Below, in pieces: positions 44,197 to 52,264 of a stretch of DNA of 64,000 nucleotides. The DNA comes from JAAXPZ01 sp965215705 (lineage in GTDB: Bacteria; Campylobacterota; Campylobacteria; Campylobacterales; Sulfurovaceae), in the NCBI GenBank assembly GCA_965215705.1, contig CBDCEE010000003.1, positions 682,001 to 746,000 of the forward strand. Direction: 5' to 3'. The notes under the pieces were generated by a model, which was not told the origin of the DNA, made no database searches, and saw only the letters and a list, made by a program, of their open reading frames with translations. A program made the translations under genes and the position numbers. The first letter of the stretch is position 1. Each line of letters starts with the position of its first letter.

Positions 44197-44790
44197 ATGG
44201 AAGAAAAACAATTACTCAATCATTGGAATTATTTCTTACTACTAGAAAAGGATTTTATCTCTTTAAAAAACTATATAGAAGTTAGTGAAGATAATTTTGA
44301 AACATACTCCTTTGAATTATCAAAAATATTACAATTAGCTTGCTCGGAAATCGACTCTGTTTGTCGTTTAGTATGTAAAAGTATTGATAGTGATAACGAC
44401 TATTTTGATGAAACTATTTATAGCGGAAATATTGCACAATACAAAAAAATAATTCTTGGAAAATATCCAAAATTAGTTCAATCTGAAGTAAGCGTACCTA
44501 GCTTAGATGAAACCCTTTCTCCTTGGAATGAATGGAGTATTAATGATTCTCCTATCTGGTGGAAAGAATATAATTTAGTCAAACATTATCGTCATACAAA
44601 TTTCAAAAAAGCAAATCTAAAAAATACTATATATGCTTTAAGTGGCTTAATGGTTCTTAATTTGTATTTAATTCGTATTAGTGGTGATAATAAATTTGCT
44701 GTAGAAGGTTTCCATAGTAAATATTTTGGTGCAAAATATTTTAGTCCTTATATTACATCTGATCCCAAAGAATTACCTGATTTTGAATAA
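44197..44790 (+). CDS. A+T-rich HEPN-like protein
   Basis: Start at 44197, 2 bp after argH, with GGAGAG upstream inside argH. The 197-residue all-helical protein carries YNLVKHYRHTNFKKANLKNT near residue 130, which fits the R-x4-6-H-type region of HEPN-domain ribonucleases or nucleotide-binding proteins, and helix ELSKILQLACSEIDSVCRL earlier. Base composition is much richer in A+T than argH, suggesting horizontal transfer. No antitoxin-like partner is seen. HEPN membership is a tentative reading of motif and helix pattern. Confidence 0.6.
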   Translation: MEEKQLLNHWNYFLLLEKDFISLKNYIEVSEDNFETYSFELSKILQLACSEIDSVCRLVCKSIDSDNDYFDETIYSGNIAQYKKIILGKYPKLVQSEVSVPSLDETLSPWNEWSINDSPIWWKEYNLVKHYRHTNFKKANLKNTIYALSGLMVLNLYLIRISGDNKFAVEGFHSKYFGAKYFSPYITSDPKELPDFE

Positions 44791-44880
44791 TTATTTTTTA
44801 ATTCATTCCTAATTTTCTAACTAGAAATGCTTATGTCAATTCAATCCTCAAATTCGACATCTCCGTAATACAAAATTGAA

Positions 44881-44950
44881 GGTGCGTTGGCAAACGCACC
44901 CTACGAGGTTCTAATAATGGCGTGTCGTAGGGTGTGTTTGCTAACACACC
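44881..44950. repeat. Inverted pair of GTAG-type REP hairpins upstream of RAYT
   Basis: REP1 (44881-44905) is the reverse of CGTAG + GGTGCGTT-tgcc-AACGCACC. REP2 (44926-44950) is CGTAG + GGTGTGTT-tgct-AACACACC. The two have compensatory changes (GTGCG to GTGTG with CGCAC to CACAC) that keep the 8-bp stem. The GTAG foot and tail-to-tail arrangement are typical of REP pairs processed by RAYT proteins. Confidence 0.85.
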
Positions 44951-45057
44951 TTTGGGGATATAAACCACGTACAACATTGCCATATTCTTCTCACACAAAA
45001 AACATGACAATTTGACACATTTCCACCAATCATTCTAAATCTTTGCTACACTTCATT

Positions 45058-45504
45058 ATGGCAAAATATAAACGACTTTTTCTCGATGGTTACAGCTATT
45101 ACTTTACCCTCGTTACACATAGACGCAATCCACTGCTGATAGACCATATCGAACTGCTACGAGAGAGCTTCCGTGAAAGCAAACGGTATTACCGCTATAG
45201 CATTGATGCTATCGTGGTGTTACCTGACCATATCCACATGATCATCACACCACAAAATGTACATGATTATCCCAAGATCATCAAAGCAATCAAATACAAT
45301 TTCTCAAGACATTTCAATGTACAAGAGGAGCAATCCTATAGCCGATATGCACACAAGATGAAACCTATCTGGCAGAAGCGGTATTATGAACATACGATAC
45401 GAGATCAAAAGGATTATCTACGATGCTTGGAATATATACGTAATAACCCATTGAAACACCAATATATTGATAATGACGAACAATGGGAATACATGTTCAC
45501 GTAG
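45058..45504 (+). CDS. REP-associated tyrosine transposase (RAYT)
   Basis: Start at 45058 (MAKYKRLFLDGYSYYFTLVT). The 148-residue Y1/IS200-like nuclease has the HUH motif VVLPDHIHMIIT near residue 60 and the catalytic Tyr in CLEYIRNNPLKH near 130, the RAYT arrangement. Such proteins cut and rejoin single-stranded DNA at REP hairpins. Two REPs lie upstream and two downstream, the first overlapping its stop codon, so the unit is a complete REPtron. The frame is intact. Confidence 0.9.
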   Translation: MAKYKRLFLDGYSYYFTLVTHRRNPLLIDHIELLRESFRESKRYYRYSIDAIVVLPDHIHMIITPQNVHDYPKIIKAIKYNFSRHFNVQEEQSYSRYAHKMKPIWQKRYYEHTIRDQKDYLRCLEYIRNNPLKHQYIDNDEQWEYMFT

Positions 45505-45615
45505 GGTGTGTTTGCCAACACACCTTTCACCCAATAAACCTTTCAAAATTCAATATACAGATAGAAGCTTTTCTTGCATACCAAACAAAAGGTGCGTTGG
45601 CAAACGCACCCTACG
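45500..45615. repeat. REP hairpins downstream of RAYT
   Basis: REP3 (45500-45524) reads CGTAG + GGTGTGTT-tgcc-AACACACC and contains the RAYT stop TAG. REP4 (45591-45615) is the inverted GGTGCGTT type ending CTACG. The order of types and directions mirrors that of the upstream pair. Confidence 0.85.
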
Positions 45616-45678
45616 GTTGGTGGGATATGATATACCGATCCAATACCCCATGATAATCTCACATTTCTTGCTTTCTGC

Positions 45679-45684
45679 TATAAT
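45679..45684 (+). promoter_or_regulatory. TATAAT -10 box, duplicate of the ABC-F promoter
   Basis: A perfect TATAAT in CTTTCTGCTATAATTCCCAA, identical in context to the one before the intact ABC-F gene at 46503. It now sits before a 29-codon remnant and then the zinc-ribbon gene, which it may drive. Confidence 0.6.
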
Positions 45685-45718
45685 TCCCAAAAAATAACCC
45701 AAATACGGAATCCCAACC

Positions 45719-45808
45719 ATGATACAACTAACCAACCTCTCCAAAAGCTTCGGTGGACAAACACTCTCATGGTCCGACATACTGAGATGGCAGAGCGTAG
45801 ACCGCTAA
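45719..45808 (+). pseudogene. Truncated copy of the ABC-F 5' end (29 codons)
   Basis: The first 15 codons (MIQLTNLSKSFGGQ, then T for V) match the ABC-F gene at 46544 almost base for base. The sequence then diverges (LSWSDILRWQSVDR) and stops at TAA. It is a duplicated promoter plus 5' end left on the far side of the segment that carries the zinc-ribbon gene. Confidence 0.85.
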
Positions 45809-45878
45809 ACAACAAATCCCAGCCAGAGCATAAGATATTTTAATTATAATTGCCCAATTATTTACAAGAAGGAAATAA

Positions 45879-46436
45879 ATGTTTTTTATCTTTGGCACAC
45901 ACCTATTCGGCTTAAAACGCTATGCTTATAAATATATGGAATGTAGCAACTGTAAGCAAGCAAGACTTTTTATTCAAACTAGAGGTTTCGCATGGGCTCA
46001 TTTTTTCTGGATACCACTTATTCCACTAGGATATCAATACAGTTGGAGCTGTGCTTCCTGTGCAAAAGAAGACAACTCAAGACCTACATCTTTTGTCCTA
46101 AAGTTATTGTTATCCATAGTATTATCCTTTGTGTTGTATTTGTTACTCTATGAAGCGTTGGACAAGGATCTTGGCGAATCAGCACTTTGGTGGAAACTAG
46201 GTGTGGGTATCCTCACTGCATGGTCACTCTACGCTACATTCACTCATTTTAAAAGTAAAGAAAAAAGTAAGCATAAATATATACTGCCACTGCCAGATAA
46301 TGAAGTTTGTGCGATATGCGATGGTACATTAGAAACTACCGTAAAGAAACAATTACAATGTAATGATTGCAAGTGCTTTGCCTTAGGTCTTGCGACAGAC
46401 GATCCCAATGATATATATCTGAGCAAAGAAGGATAG
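45879..46436 (+). CDS. Membrane protein with two zinc-ribbon-like modules
   Basis: Start at 45879, after AAGGAAATAA. The 185-residue protein opens MFFIFGTHLFGLKR with an N-terminal zinc ribbon (ECSNCKQ ... SCASCAKED) interrupted by a hydrophobic IPLIPLG segment, the usual form of the zinc_ribbon_15-type family. Two membrane helices follow (LLLSIVLSFVLYLLLYEAL; KLGVGILTAWSLYATF), then a second CxxC pair set (CAICDGT ... CNDCKCFA). A+T-rich. It lies between the two copies of the ABC-F 5' region, so it arrived as an inserted segment. Function unknown. Confidence 0.72.
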   Translation: MFFIFGTHLFGLKRYAYKYMECSNCKQARLFIQTRGFAWAHFFWIPLIPLGYQYSWSCASCAKEDNSRPTSFVLKLLLSIVLSFVLYLLLYEALDKDLGESALWWKLGVGILTAWSLYATFTHFKSKEKSKHKYILPLPDNEVCAICDGTLETTVKKQLQCNDCKCFALGLATDDPNDIYLSKEG

Positions 46437-46443
46437 ATATCGG

Positions 46444-46473
46444 CTCGTTCCCATCGAGGACGATGGGAGCGAG
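46444..46473. repeat. 13-bp REP-like hairpin
   Basis: CTCGTTCCCATCG pairs with CGATGGGAGCGAG (one G-U pair) around the loop AGGA, 7 bp after the zinc-ribbon stop. It could terminate that gene. It also resembles the shorter palindrome at 11214-11235, so it may be a dispersed repeat at the edge of the inserted segment. Confidence 0.65.
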
Positions 46474-46502
46474 AGCATAATGGCAAATCCTATCCTTTCT
46501 GC

Positions 46503-46508
46503 TATAAT
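46503..46508 (+). promoter_or_regulatory. TATAAT -10 box for the ABC-F gene
   Basis: A perfect TATAAT 36 bp upstream of the ATG, in the same local context as the duplicate at 45679. Confidence 0.65.
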
Positions 46509-46543
46509 TCCCAAAAATAAATACCAATGATGGAAACTCCTAT

Positions 46544-48382
46544 ATGATACAACTAACCAACCTCTCCAAAAGCTTCGGTGGACAAGTCCTGTTCAACGAT
46601 GTCAACTTCAAAATGCAGAGCCAGCAAAAGATCGGATTTGTCGGGCGTAATGGCTCGGGCAAATCCACCCTGTTTAAGATGATACTCGGCGAAGAGCCAC
46701 ACGACAGCGGCTCTATCTCCATCCCCAAAAACTACCGCATCGGCACACTCAAACAGCACCTCGTCTTCACAGAGCCTACCATACGTGAGGAGTGCTCGCT
46801 GGTACTGCCAGAGGATGAGCAGTGGAACTTCTACAAGATAGAGAAGCTGCTGTTTGGACTGGGCTTCACCGAGGCGGATCTGGACAAAGACCCGCTGAGC
46901 TTCTCTGGGGGCTTTCAGATACGGATCAATCTGGTCAAACTCCTCGCCACTGAGCCCAATATGCTCCTGCTCGATGAGCCTACCAACTACCTCGATATCC
47001 TCTCGCTGCGATGGCTGCGTGGGTTTATCCGTGAGTTTGATGGTGAAGTGATACTCATCACACACGACAGGGACTTCATGGACTCCGTGACCACACATAC
47101 CATGGGCGTACAGCGCAAAGGACTGCATCTGGTCAGCGGAGACAGCCACAAATACTACGGCACACTCGAACTCGCAGATGAGACCTACGAGAAGACCAAA
47201 GCCAACCAAGACAAGAAACGCAAAGAGCTAGAGGAGTTTGTCGCCCGTAACAAAGCCAGAGCCTCTACCGCCGCTCTCGCTCAATCCAAGCAGAAAGAGC
47301 TGGACAAGATGGGGGAGATGGAGGATCTGAGCACCGATGCAAATCTCTCCTTTGGGTTCAACTACCGTGACACGCCCGCCAAAGTGATCTTTCGCGCCAA
47401 TGATCTGGGCTTTGGGTATGATCCTGAGGCACCACTGTTTGAGCACCTCACCTTCGCCATGGAAAAAGGCCAAAGACTCGCCATCATCGGTAAGAACGGC
47501 AAGGGTAAATCTACCCTACTCAACTATATCGCTGGAGAGCTACCAGAGCAGCAAGGCACCCTCGAGTATCATCCCTCCACCGTGTTCGGGCACTTCGGAC
47601 AGACCAACATCGAACGACTCAACGTCAAACACACCGTCGTCGATGAGATCGCCTCCATGTCCAAAGAGATCGGCATCCCGCAAGCACGTAACATCGCAGG
47701 ACGCATGATGTTCAGCGGAGAACTGGGCGATAAGAAGATCGAGGTACTCTCAGGAGGAGAACGCAGCCGTGTGATGCTGGGCAAGATCATCGCCAAGCCT
47801 GCCAACCTACTCTTCCTCGATGAGCCGACCAACCACCTCGATATGCAGTCGATAGATGCACTCGCAGATGCCATAGACAGGTTTGAGGGCTCACTCATCA
47901 TGGTCACCCACTCAGAGATGCTTCTGCACCGTCTGGCGGATGCACTGATCATCTTTCACAAAGGTGAGGCTGAGTACTTTGATGGTACCTACGCAGACTT
48001 CCTGGAGAAGATCGGCTGGGAAGAGGAAGAGGGCAATGTAAAGCCCAAAAAGAAAAAGTCCAAACTCCACCACAAAGAGCGTAAGAAACTACGCAAAGTC
48101 GTCATGACAGAACGCAGTGCAGAGCGCAAACCCCATACCAAAGAGATCGCTGAGTGCGAGACAAAGATAGAGAAGCTCGAAGAGACAATAACTGTCAAAA
48201 ACGAGGCACTCACTGAGGCATCCAGCAACGGTGACAACGATGCCATCATGACACTCTCCAAAGAGGTAGGTGTGATACAGCAAGAGATCGATACCTTGTT
48301 TGAGCGACTGGAGACTGCTACGGAGCTGGATGAGGAGATCGTGGCTCGCTATGAAGAGAAGCTAACGCAGATCGATGCCTGA
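46544..48382 (+). CDS. ABC-F family ATPase
   Basis: A 612-residue soluble protein with two ABC domains and no membrane part. Domain 1: Walker A GRNGSGKSTLFK, signature FSGGFQIRINL, Walker B LLLDEPTNYLD. Linker at about 230-290 (KTKANQDKKRKELEEFVARN). Domain 2: GKNGKGKSTLL, LSGGERSRVMLGK, LFLDEPTNHLD. A C-terminal coiled coil (about 510-612) resembles Uup/EttA-type extensions. Such proteins act at the ribosome E-site or in DNA transactions. Its promoter and first 15 codons are duplicated 825 bp upstream. Confidence 0.93.
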   Translation: MIQLTNLSKSFGGQVLFNDVNFKMQSQQKIGFVGRNGSGKSTLFKMILGEEPHDSGSISIPKNYRIGTLKQHLVFTEPTIREECSLVLPEDEQWNFYKIEKLLFGLGFTEADLDKDPLSFSGGFQIRINLVKLLATEPNMLLLDEPTNYLDILSLRWLRGFIREFDGEVILITHDRDFMDSVTTHTMGVQRKGLHLVSGDSHKYYGTLELADETYEKTKANQDKKRKELEEFVARNKARASTAALAQSKQKELDKMGEMEDLSTDANLSFGFNYRDTPAKVIFRANDLGFGYDPEAPLFEHLTFAMEKGQRLAIIGKNGKGKSTLLNYIAGELPEQQGTLEYHPSTVFGHFGQTNIERLNVKHTVVDEIASMSKEIGIPQARNIAGRMMFSGELGDKKIEVLSGGERSRVMLGKIIAKPANLLFLDEPTNHLDMQSIDALADAIDRFEGSLIMVTHSEMLLHRLADALIIFHKGEAEYFDGTYADFLEKIGWEEEEGNVKPKKKKSKLHHKERKKLRKVVMTERSAERKPHTKEIAECETKIEKLEETITVKNEALTEASSNGDNDAIMTLSKEVGVIQQEIDTLFERLETATELDEEIVARYEEKLTQIDA

Positions 48383-48455
48383 TCGACGGATCCTGCACTA
48401 TCCAAAACAAAGAGAGCGTCTGCTATCATAACAGATCTAATCAAAAGGCGACAAA

Positions 48456-48992
48456 ATGGAGAGGCAAAGTACAGATATCAGCACTGCTCCCCTAGAAGCT
48501 ACCCCGGCTAAACCTATCGGGGGATGGCTGATCCTGGTAGGACTGGGAGTACTGCTCAGACCTTTCTATCTCCTGTTCTCCCTCTACCCTATGTACAGAG
48601 ATATGTTTGCACCTGCACAGTGGGAGATGCTGCGTACTGCTGGGAGAATGGCTTATGGGCCACTATTTATCCCTTTTATCTATGTCGAACTGATCATCAA
48701 TATCCTTTTTCTCCTCGCAGCCCTCTATCAGATCTATCTCTTTGTCATGCGAGACCATCGCTTCCCAAAGTTTTTCATCATCTTCATGCTCCTGAATCTG
48801 GCATTTATACTACTGGATGCATGGTTAGGTGGCATGATCACCGAAGAGCCTACCTTTGATCCTTCTACCCTACAGGAGATCAAGCGCATCCTCATCCCCA
48901 GCCTCATATGGGTTCCCTACATGCTCATATCTGTACGCGTCAAAGAGACCTTTGTCTCACACACCTCTCTTTTTCAAAAGAAAAATAAGTAA
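48456..48992 (+). CDS. DUF2569-family membrane protein
   Basis: A 178-residue protein with the DUF2569 opening KPIGGWLILVGLGVLLRPFYLLF, then three more helices (FVELIINILFLLAALYQIYLF; FFIIFMLLNLAFILLDAWL; LIPSLIWVPYMLISVRVKETF, split here for clarity) ending with the VKETF segment usual in the family. Function unknown. Confidence 0.8.
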   Translation: MERQSTDISTAPLEATPAKPIGGWLILVGLGVLLRPFYLLFSLYPMYRDMFAPAQWEMLRTAGRMAYGPLFIPFIYVELIINILFLLAALYQIYLFVMRDHRFPKFFIIFMLLNLAFILLDAWLGGMITEEPTFDPSTLQEIKRILIPSLIWVPYMLISVRVKETFVSHTSLFQKKNK

Positions 48993-49070
48993 ATAGGATA
49001 ATATTTATCTGATTTTGTTATACTTCCAATCTGCTTTACTATGGCAGTGTATACACTCAAAGGAAAACAA

Positions 49071-49655
49071 ATGACAAAAAAGATACTCACCACCGCACTG
49101 ATCGCCAGCACCATGACACTCATGGCAGAAGGCAGCATGACAGCAGAGAAAAAAGAGATCATGATGGAAGGCGTCAAGTACATCAAAATACTTGGCAAAG
49201 AGCTCAAGACCAATGTCGGAAGCAGACTCAAAAAAGACCCTACAGGACTCAAGGCAGTCACCTTCTGTTCAGAGAATGTCAAAGAGGTCGCTCAAAAAGT
49301 ATTTGCTGACTTCCCTGCACATGTCAAAGTCAGAAGAACCGCACTCAAATATAGAAATCCAGACAACAAACCAGACGCAACAGATACCAAAACCATGGAG
49401 CAGATCGTAGCAGCGATGAAAGCAGGAACCTTTAACAAAAAGCCTGTCGTTGTCGATATGGGTGAAAACCATTTCAGAGTCTATGCACCACTGATGGTAG
49501 AGAAAGCCTGTACCAAGTGTCACGGTGATACTGCCAAAATGAACCCAGAAGTACGCAAAGTGATCCAGAAAAAGTATCCAAAAGACCTGGCCACTGGATT
49601 TAAAGAGAACGATTTTAGAGGGGTAGCGGTCGCAGAGATCACAACCAAAAAGTAA
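49071..49655 (+). CDS. Periplasmic DUF3365 heme-sensor-like protein
   Basis: Start at 49071, after AAAGGA, opens a signal peptide (MTKKILTTALIASTMTLMAEG). The 194-residue protein matches DUF3365 (Tll0287-like): VTFCSENVKEVAQKV, VRRTALKYRNPDNKPDATD, a c-heme motif KACTKCHGDT near residue 155, and C-terminal GFKENDFRGVAVAEI. It is a mono-heme PAS-like redox or gas sensor domain standing alone in the periplasm. Confidence 0.85.
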   Translation: MTKKILTTALIASTMTLMAEGSMTAEKKEIMMEGVKYIKILGKELKTNVGSRLKKDPTGLKAVTFCSENVKEVAQKVFADFPAHVKVRRTALKYRNPDNKPDATDTKTMEQIVAAMKAGTFNKKPVVVDMGENHFRVYAPLMVEKACTKCHGDTAKMNPEVRKVIQKKYPKDLATGFKENDFRGVAVAEITTKK

Positions 49656-49670
49656 AACTATTTTTTATCA

Positions 49671-49690
49671 GGCAATCCAAGAGGATTGCC
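49671..49690. terminator. Stem-loop between convergent genes
   Basis: GGCAATCC and GGATTGCC pair perfectly around AAGA, between the heme-protein gene and the convergent small gene. A run of T precedes rather than follows it on the plus strand, so its use as a terminator is uncertain. Confidence 0.5.
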
Positions 49691-49721
49691 GCACTATCCT
49701 ATCTCACCAAAAAGTTTGGAA

Positions 49722-50060
49722 TTAACCACACCCTCCACTACAACTCGTAGCAGAAAAATCTGTCGTATTGACAGCTGCACGTTTTTTGCTAAAGACGATC
49801 TGTGTCGTACCGTCAGGGAGATCCATATCACTGTAATCAAACTCCTTTGCGATCTTGGGGTAGAGTCCGGAAGGAGCACAGTGGTTGACCATAATCAGCT
49901 GCTCACCCTCCTCTAGCATTGCCAAGCCAGCCATAGCATTGACCATAGGGTGCCCCTCTTTGACGGTGCTGAACATATAGGTAGGGATATCTCCCATACT
50001 GCCTTTGGTGAACGGTACGGTTGCATTGGGAACCGTGATCTGTGTTGCATTTTCTAACAT
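49722..50060 (-). CDS. Small protein with C-terminal CSGGCG, unknown
   Basis: A 112-residue cytoplasmic protein with LAMLEEGEQLIMVNHCAPSGLYPKIAKEF, somewhat like the core of small TusA/DUF2249-type proteins, and a cysteine-rich tail SATSCSGGCG. The tail could bind metal or carry sulfur. I cannot assign a family with confidence. It starts with ATG 50060. Confidence 0.6.
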   Translation of the reverse strand: MLENATQITVPNATVPFTKGSMGDIPTYMFSTVKEGHPMVNAMAGLAMLEEGEQLIMVNHCAPSGLYPKIAKEFDYSDMDLPDGTTQIVFSKKRAAVNTTDFSATSCSGGCG

Positions 50061-50209
50061 AATATCTTTTCTGCCTTTAGCTTTTTTACCATTTTATCGT
50101 AACCTTTTTTCCAAGTTATTATTCTATATCAAGAGAGGAAGTAAGACTTTTAATATTAGATTAACTTATTTAAGACTATAATAAAGACATATAATCACTA
50201 GGAATCAAA

Positions 50210-50680
50210 ATGAATGTCATGCATCCACCCTTTGTCCACTTCGTTGTGGCACTCCCTGTCGTAGCACTCTTCTCACAGTTTACGTATTAGGTCACCAAAG
50301 ACCCAGCCTACTCTAAAGCAGCACTGCGGATCATCGGTTTCTCCTTTCTCATCTCTCTCTTTGCTCTGTTTAGCGGGATCAATGATGCAAGTAAGATCAT
50401 GGAAGGACATACTATCCTCAAAGAGGGTATCGAAGTTCTGCAGAACCACAAGATCATCGGCTTTGTCGTAGTGGCACTGCTGCTCCTAAGCAGCTTGGCT
50501 AAATGGTTTGCTGTCTCCAAAGACTCCTCTACCCTAGAAATGCTCTCTCTGGTCTTGATCATCATCACACTCATGACCTCTCTTTACCAAGGCAGAAGCG
50601 GCGGATCACTCGTGTATCAATACGCTGGAGGCATAGACAAACAGGTCATCACACAAAGGCTAGAGGAGAGAAAGAAGTAG
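50210..50680 (+). pseudogene. DUF2231-like membrane protein with in-frame TAG
   Basis: From ATG 50210 (RBS AGGAATC) translation reads NVMHPPFVHFVVALPVVALF, typical of DUF2231 (conserved HPPFVHF), reaches TAG at 50288 in ...QFTY-stop-VTKDPAYSKAALRI, and then stays open to 50680 with the rest of the protein (LFALFSGINDASKIMEGHT; LLLLSSLAKWFAV; SLVYQYAGGI). One base change from a Leu or Gln codon would explain the TAG. The downstream part could restart at ATG 50399 but would lack the first helix. Confidence 0.8.
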
Positions 50681-50709
50681 TCGTTTTCTACACTTCTTTT
50701 CTCTTCTTC

Positions 50710-50752
50710 TCCTACACTTTTGTAGGAAGAGTGCTGTTCGGTATCGCACTCT
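50710..50752 (+). terminator. Two adjacent hairpins in the spacer
   Basis: TCCTACA/TGTAGGA (loop CTTT, 50710-50727) is followed at once by AGAGTGC/GCACTCT (50728-50752). They lie 30 bp after the DUF2231 pseudogene. The rest of 50681-50907 shows no gene. Confidence 0.5.
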
Positions 50753-50907
50753 TGCACACTTCTCACTCTCATGCCATGCATAGTGAAATTCTCATAGCTA
50801 CCAAATAATCTAACCTCTCTCTCCTTCTGCTCAAACCAGCCTCTGTGGCTTTAATACCGAGGTAATACTACTATGCTATCATAGATAAAAATGCCAAGGA
50901 GCAGAGA

Positions 50908-52254
50908 ATGAAAACTATCAAAATACTTTTGGGTCTAGCGATCTCCATCATCTTGCTTGCAGGGTGTGGTGCTGGCAGTAGTGTCGATAACAATGAGACA
51001 GAGAACAATACTACAGTAGGGGTTGGTACGCAAGACAGCACTGCTCCGGTGCGTTCCAATGCCACCCCGTCAGGTACATTGGCGGCAGGGTCAAGCTCTG
51101 CCACACTGTCACTCTCTACCAACGAAGATGCCACCTGTAGGTATAGCACTATCATACACCAAGACTATGCTGCCATGGGAGAGACTTTTTCTACCACTGG
51201 AGGAAAAGTACACCAACAGAATATCACAGGGCTGGTTGATGGACAAACATACAGGTACTATGTGCGATGCAAAGATACTGCCAACAACACAAACAGCAGT
51301 GACCTACTCATCTCTTTTGCTGTGCTCACATCAGGGTCGGGAGCTACCTCCGCAGGATTTACCGTAGACCATACCCATACCGCACTCTCAGCTATCCCCA
51401 ACAGCTGGATCAACAGAGCCAAATCAGATCTGCATATCATCTACAAGCATACTTCCCACGGGAGTCAACTCATCTCCGGTATGAATGCACTGGAGGATTT
51501 TCCAAGTTTTGGGAACACCTATGCCTGGAGTGATACCTCCAGTGGAGATGCCAACGCTCTCAGTCTGGATGACAGAGCATTTCAGTCCCCACAACCAGAT
51601 CTAAGCCAAGGGGATGGTGATGCAGACGGAAACGGGATCTCAGATTGGGCAGACCATACCTATGATCTACTCACAGACAGCAACAACTACCATATCAATG
51701 TCATCATGTGGTCATGGTGTAACATAGGTGGACACAATATCCCCAGATACCTCCACAGTATGGAGTGGCTGATCGCACAGTTTGGTGAGAATGGCAGCCA
51801 TGCAAGAGCAGCAGCACATCCGGTCACGTTCGTCTTTATGACTGCCCATGCCAACGGAGGCGGAGAGAATGACTCCTCTGATACACAAAACAAACTGATC
51901 AGAGACCATGTCACTGCCAACGAAAGGATACTGTTTGACTTTTCAGATATAGAGAATTATGATCCTGATGACAACTACTATCTGGACAAGGATCTGGATG
52001 ATTCACTCTACTATGATGGCAATGGGGATGGCAGCACAGAGAGCAACTGGGCAACAGAATATCTGAGTGCACATGATGGAGAAGAGCTCGACCAGCTCAC
52101 ACATGGAGAGGGTGTGGCAGGCTACAACGGCGTCAATAGCTGTGCACACTCTCCAGGAGGAGGAGAGACAGCTGATGCCAAGCTCAACTGCGTCCTCAAA
52201 GGCCGTGCAGTATGGTATCTGTTTGCCAGACTGGCAGGCTGGGACGGGCAGTAG
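50908..52254 (+). CDS. Secreted lipoprotein, Fn3-like plus SGNH-like domain
   Basis: A 448-residue protein with lipobox signal MKTIKILLGLAISIILLAGC. Residues 50-140 look like a fibronectin-III-type domain (ATCRYSTIIHQDY; VDGQTYRYYVRCKDTANN). Residues 150-448 contain IIYKHTSHGSQLISGM, NVIMWSWCNIGG, VTFVFMTAHANGGGEND, ILFDFSDIENYDPD and a Ca-binding-like GDGDADGNGISDWAD. The order of these blocks recalls SGNH-type esterases, but no GDSL motif is certain. It converges with a DUF1501/DUF1800 pair. Confidence 0.65.
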   Translation: MKTIKILLGLAISIILLAGCGAGSSVDNNETENNTTVGVGTQDSTAPVRSNATPSGTLAAGSSSATLSLSTNEDATCRYSTIIHQDYAAMGETFSTTGGKVHQQNITGLVDGQTYRYYVRCKDTANNTNSSDLLISFAVLTSGSGATSAGFTVDHTHTALSAIPNSWINRAKSDLHIIYKHTSHGSQLISGMNALEDFPSFGNTYAWSDTSSGDANALSLDDRAFQSPQPDLSQGDGDADGNGISDWADHTYDLLTDSNNYHINVIMWSWCNIGGHNIPRYLHSMEWLIAQFGENGSHARAAAHPVTFVFMTAHANGGGENDSSDTQNKLIRDHVTANERILFDFSDIENYDPDDNYYLDKDLDDSLYYDGNGDGSTESNWATEYLSAHDGEELDQLTHGEGVAGYNGVNSCAHSPGGGETADAKLNCVLKGRAVWYLFARLAGWDGQ

Positions 52255-52264
52255 TCATTATACG

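Noticed and set aside
45719..45808. 29-codon frame as a functional small protein or leader peptide
   Set aside because: Its first 15 codons duplicate the ABC-F start and the rest is unrelated. It is better seen as a remnant.
50288..50290. TAG in the DUF2231 gene as a recoded (pyrrolysine) codon
   Set aside because: No evidence of Pyl machinery is expected in this phylum and the position is a membrane-helix residue. A nonsense mutation is simpler.
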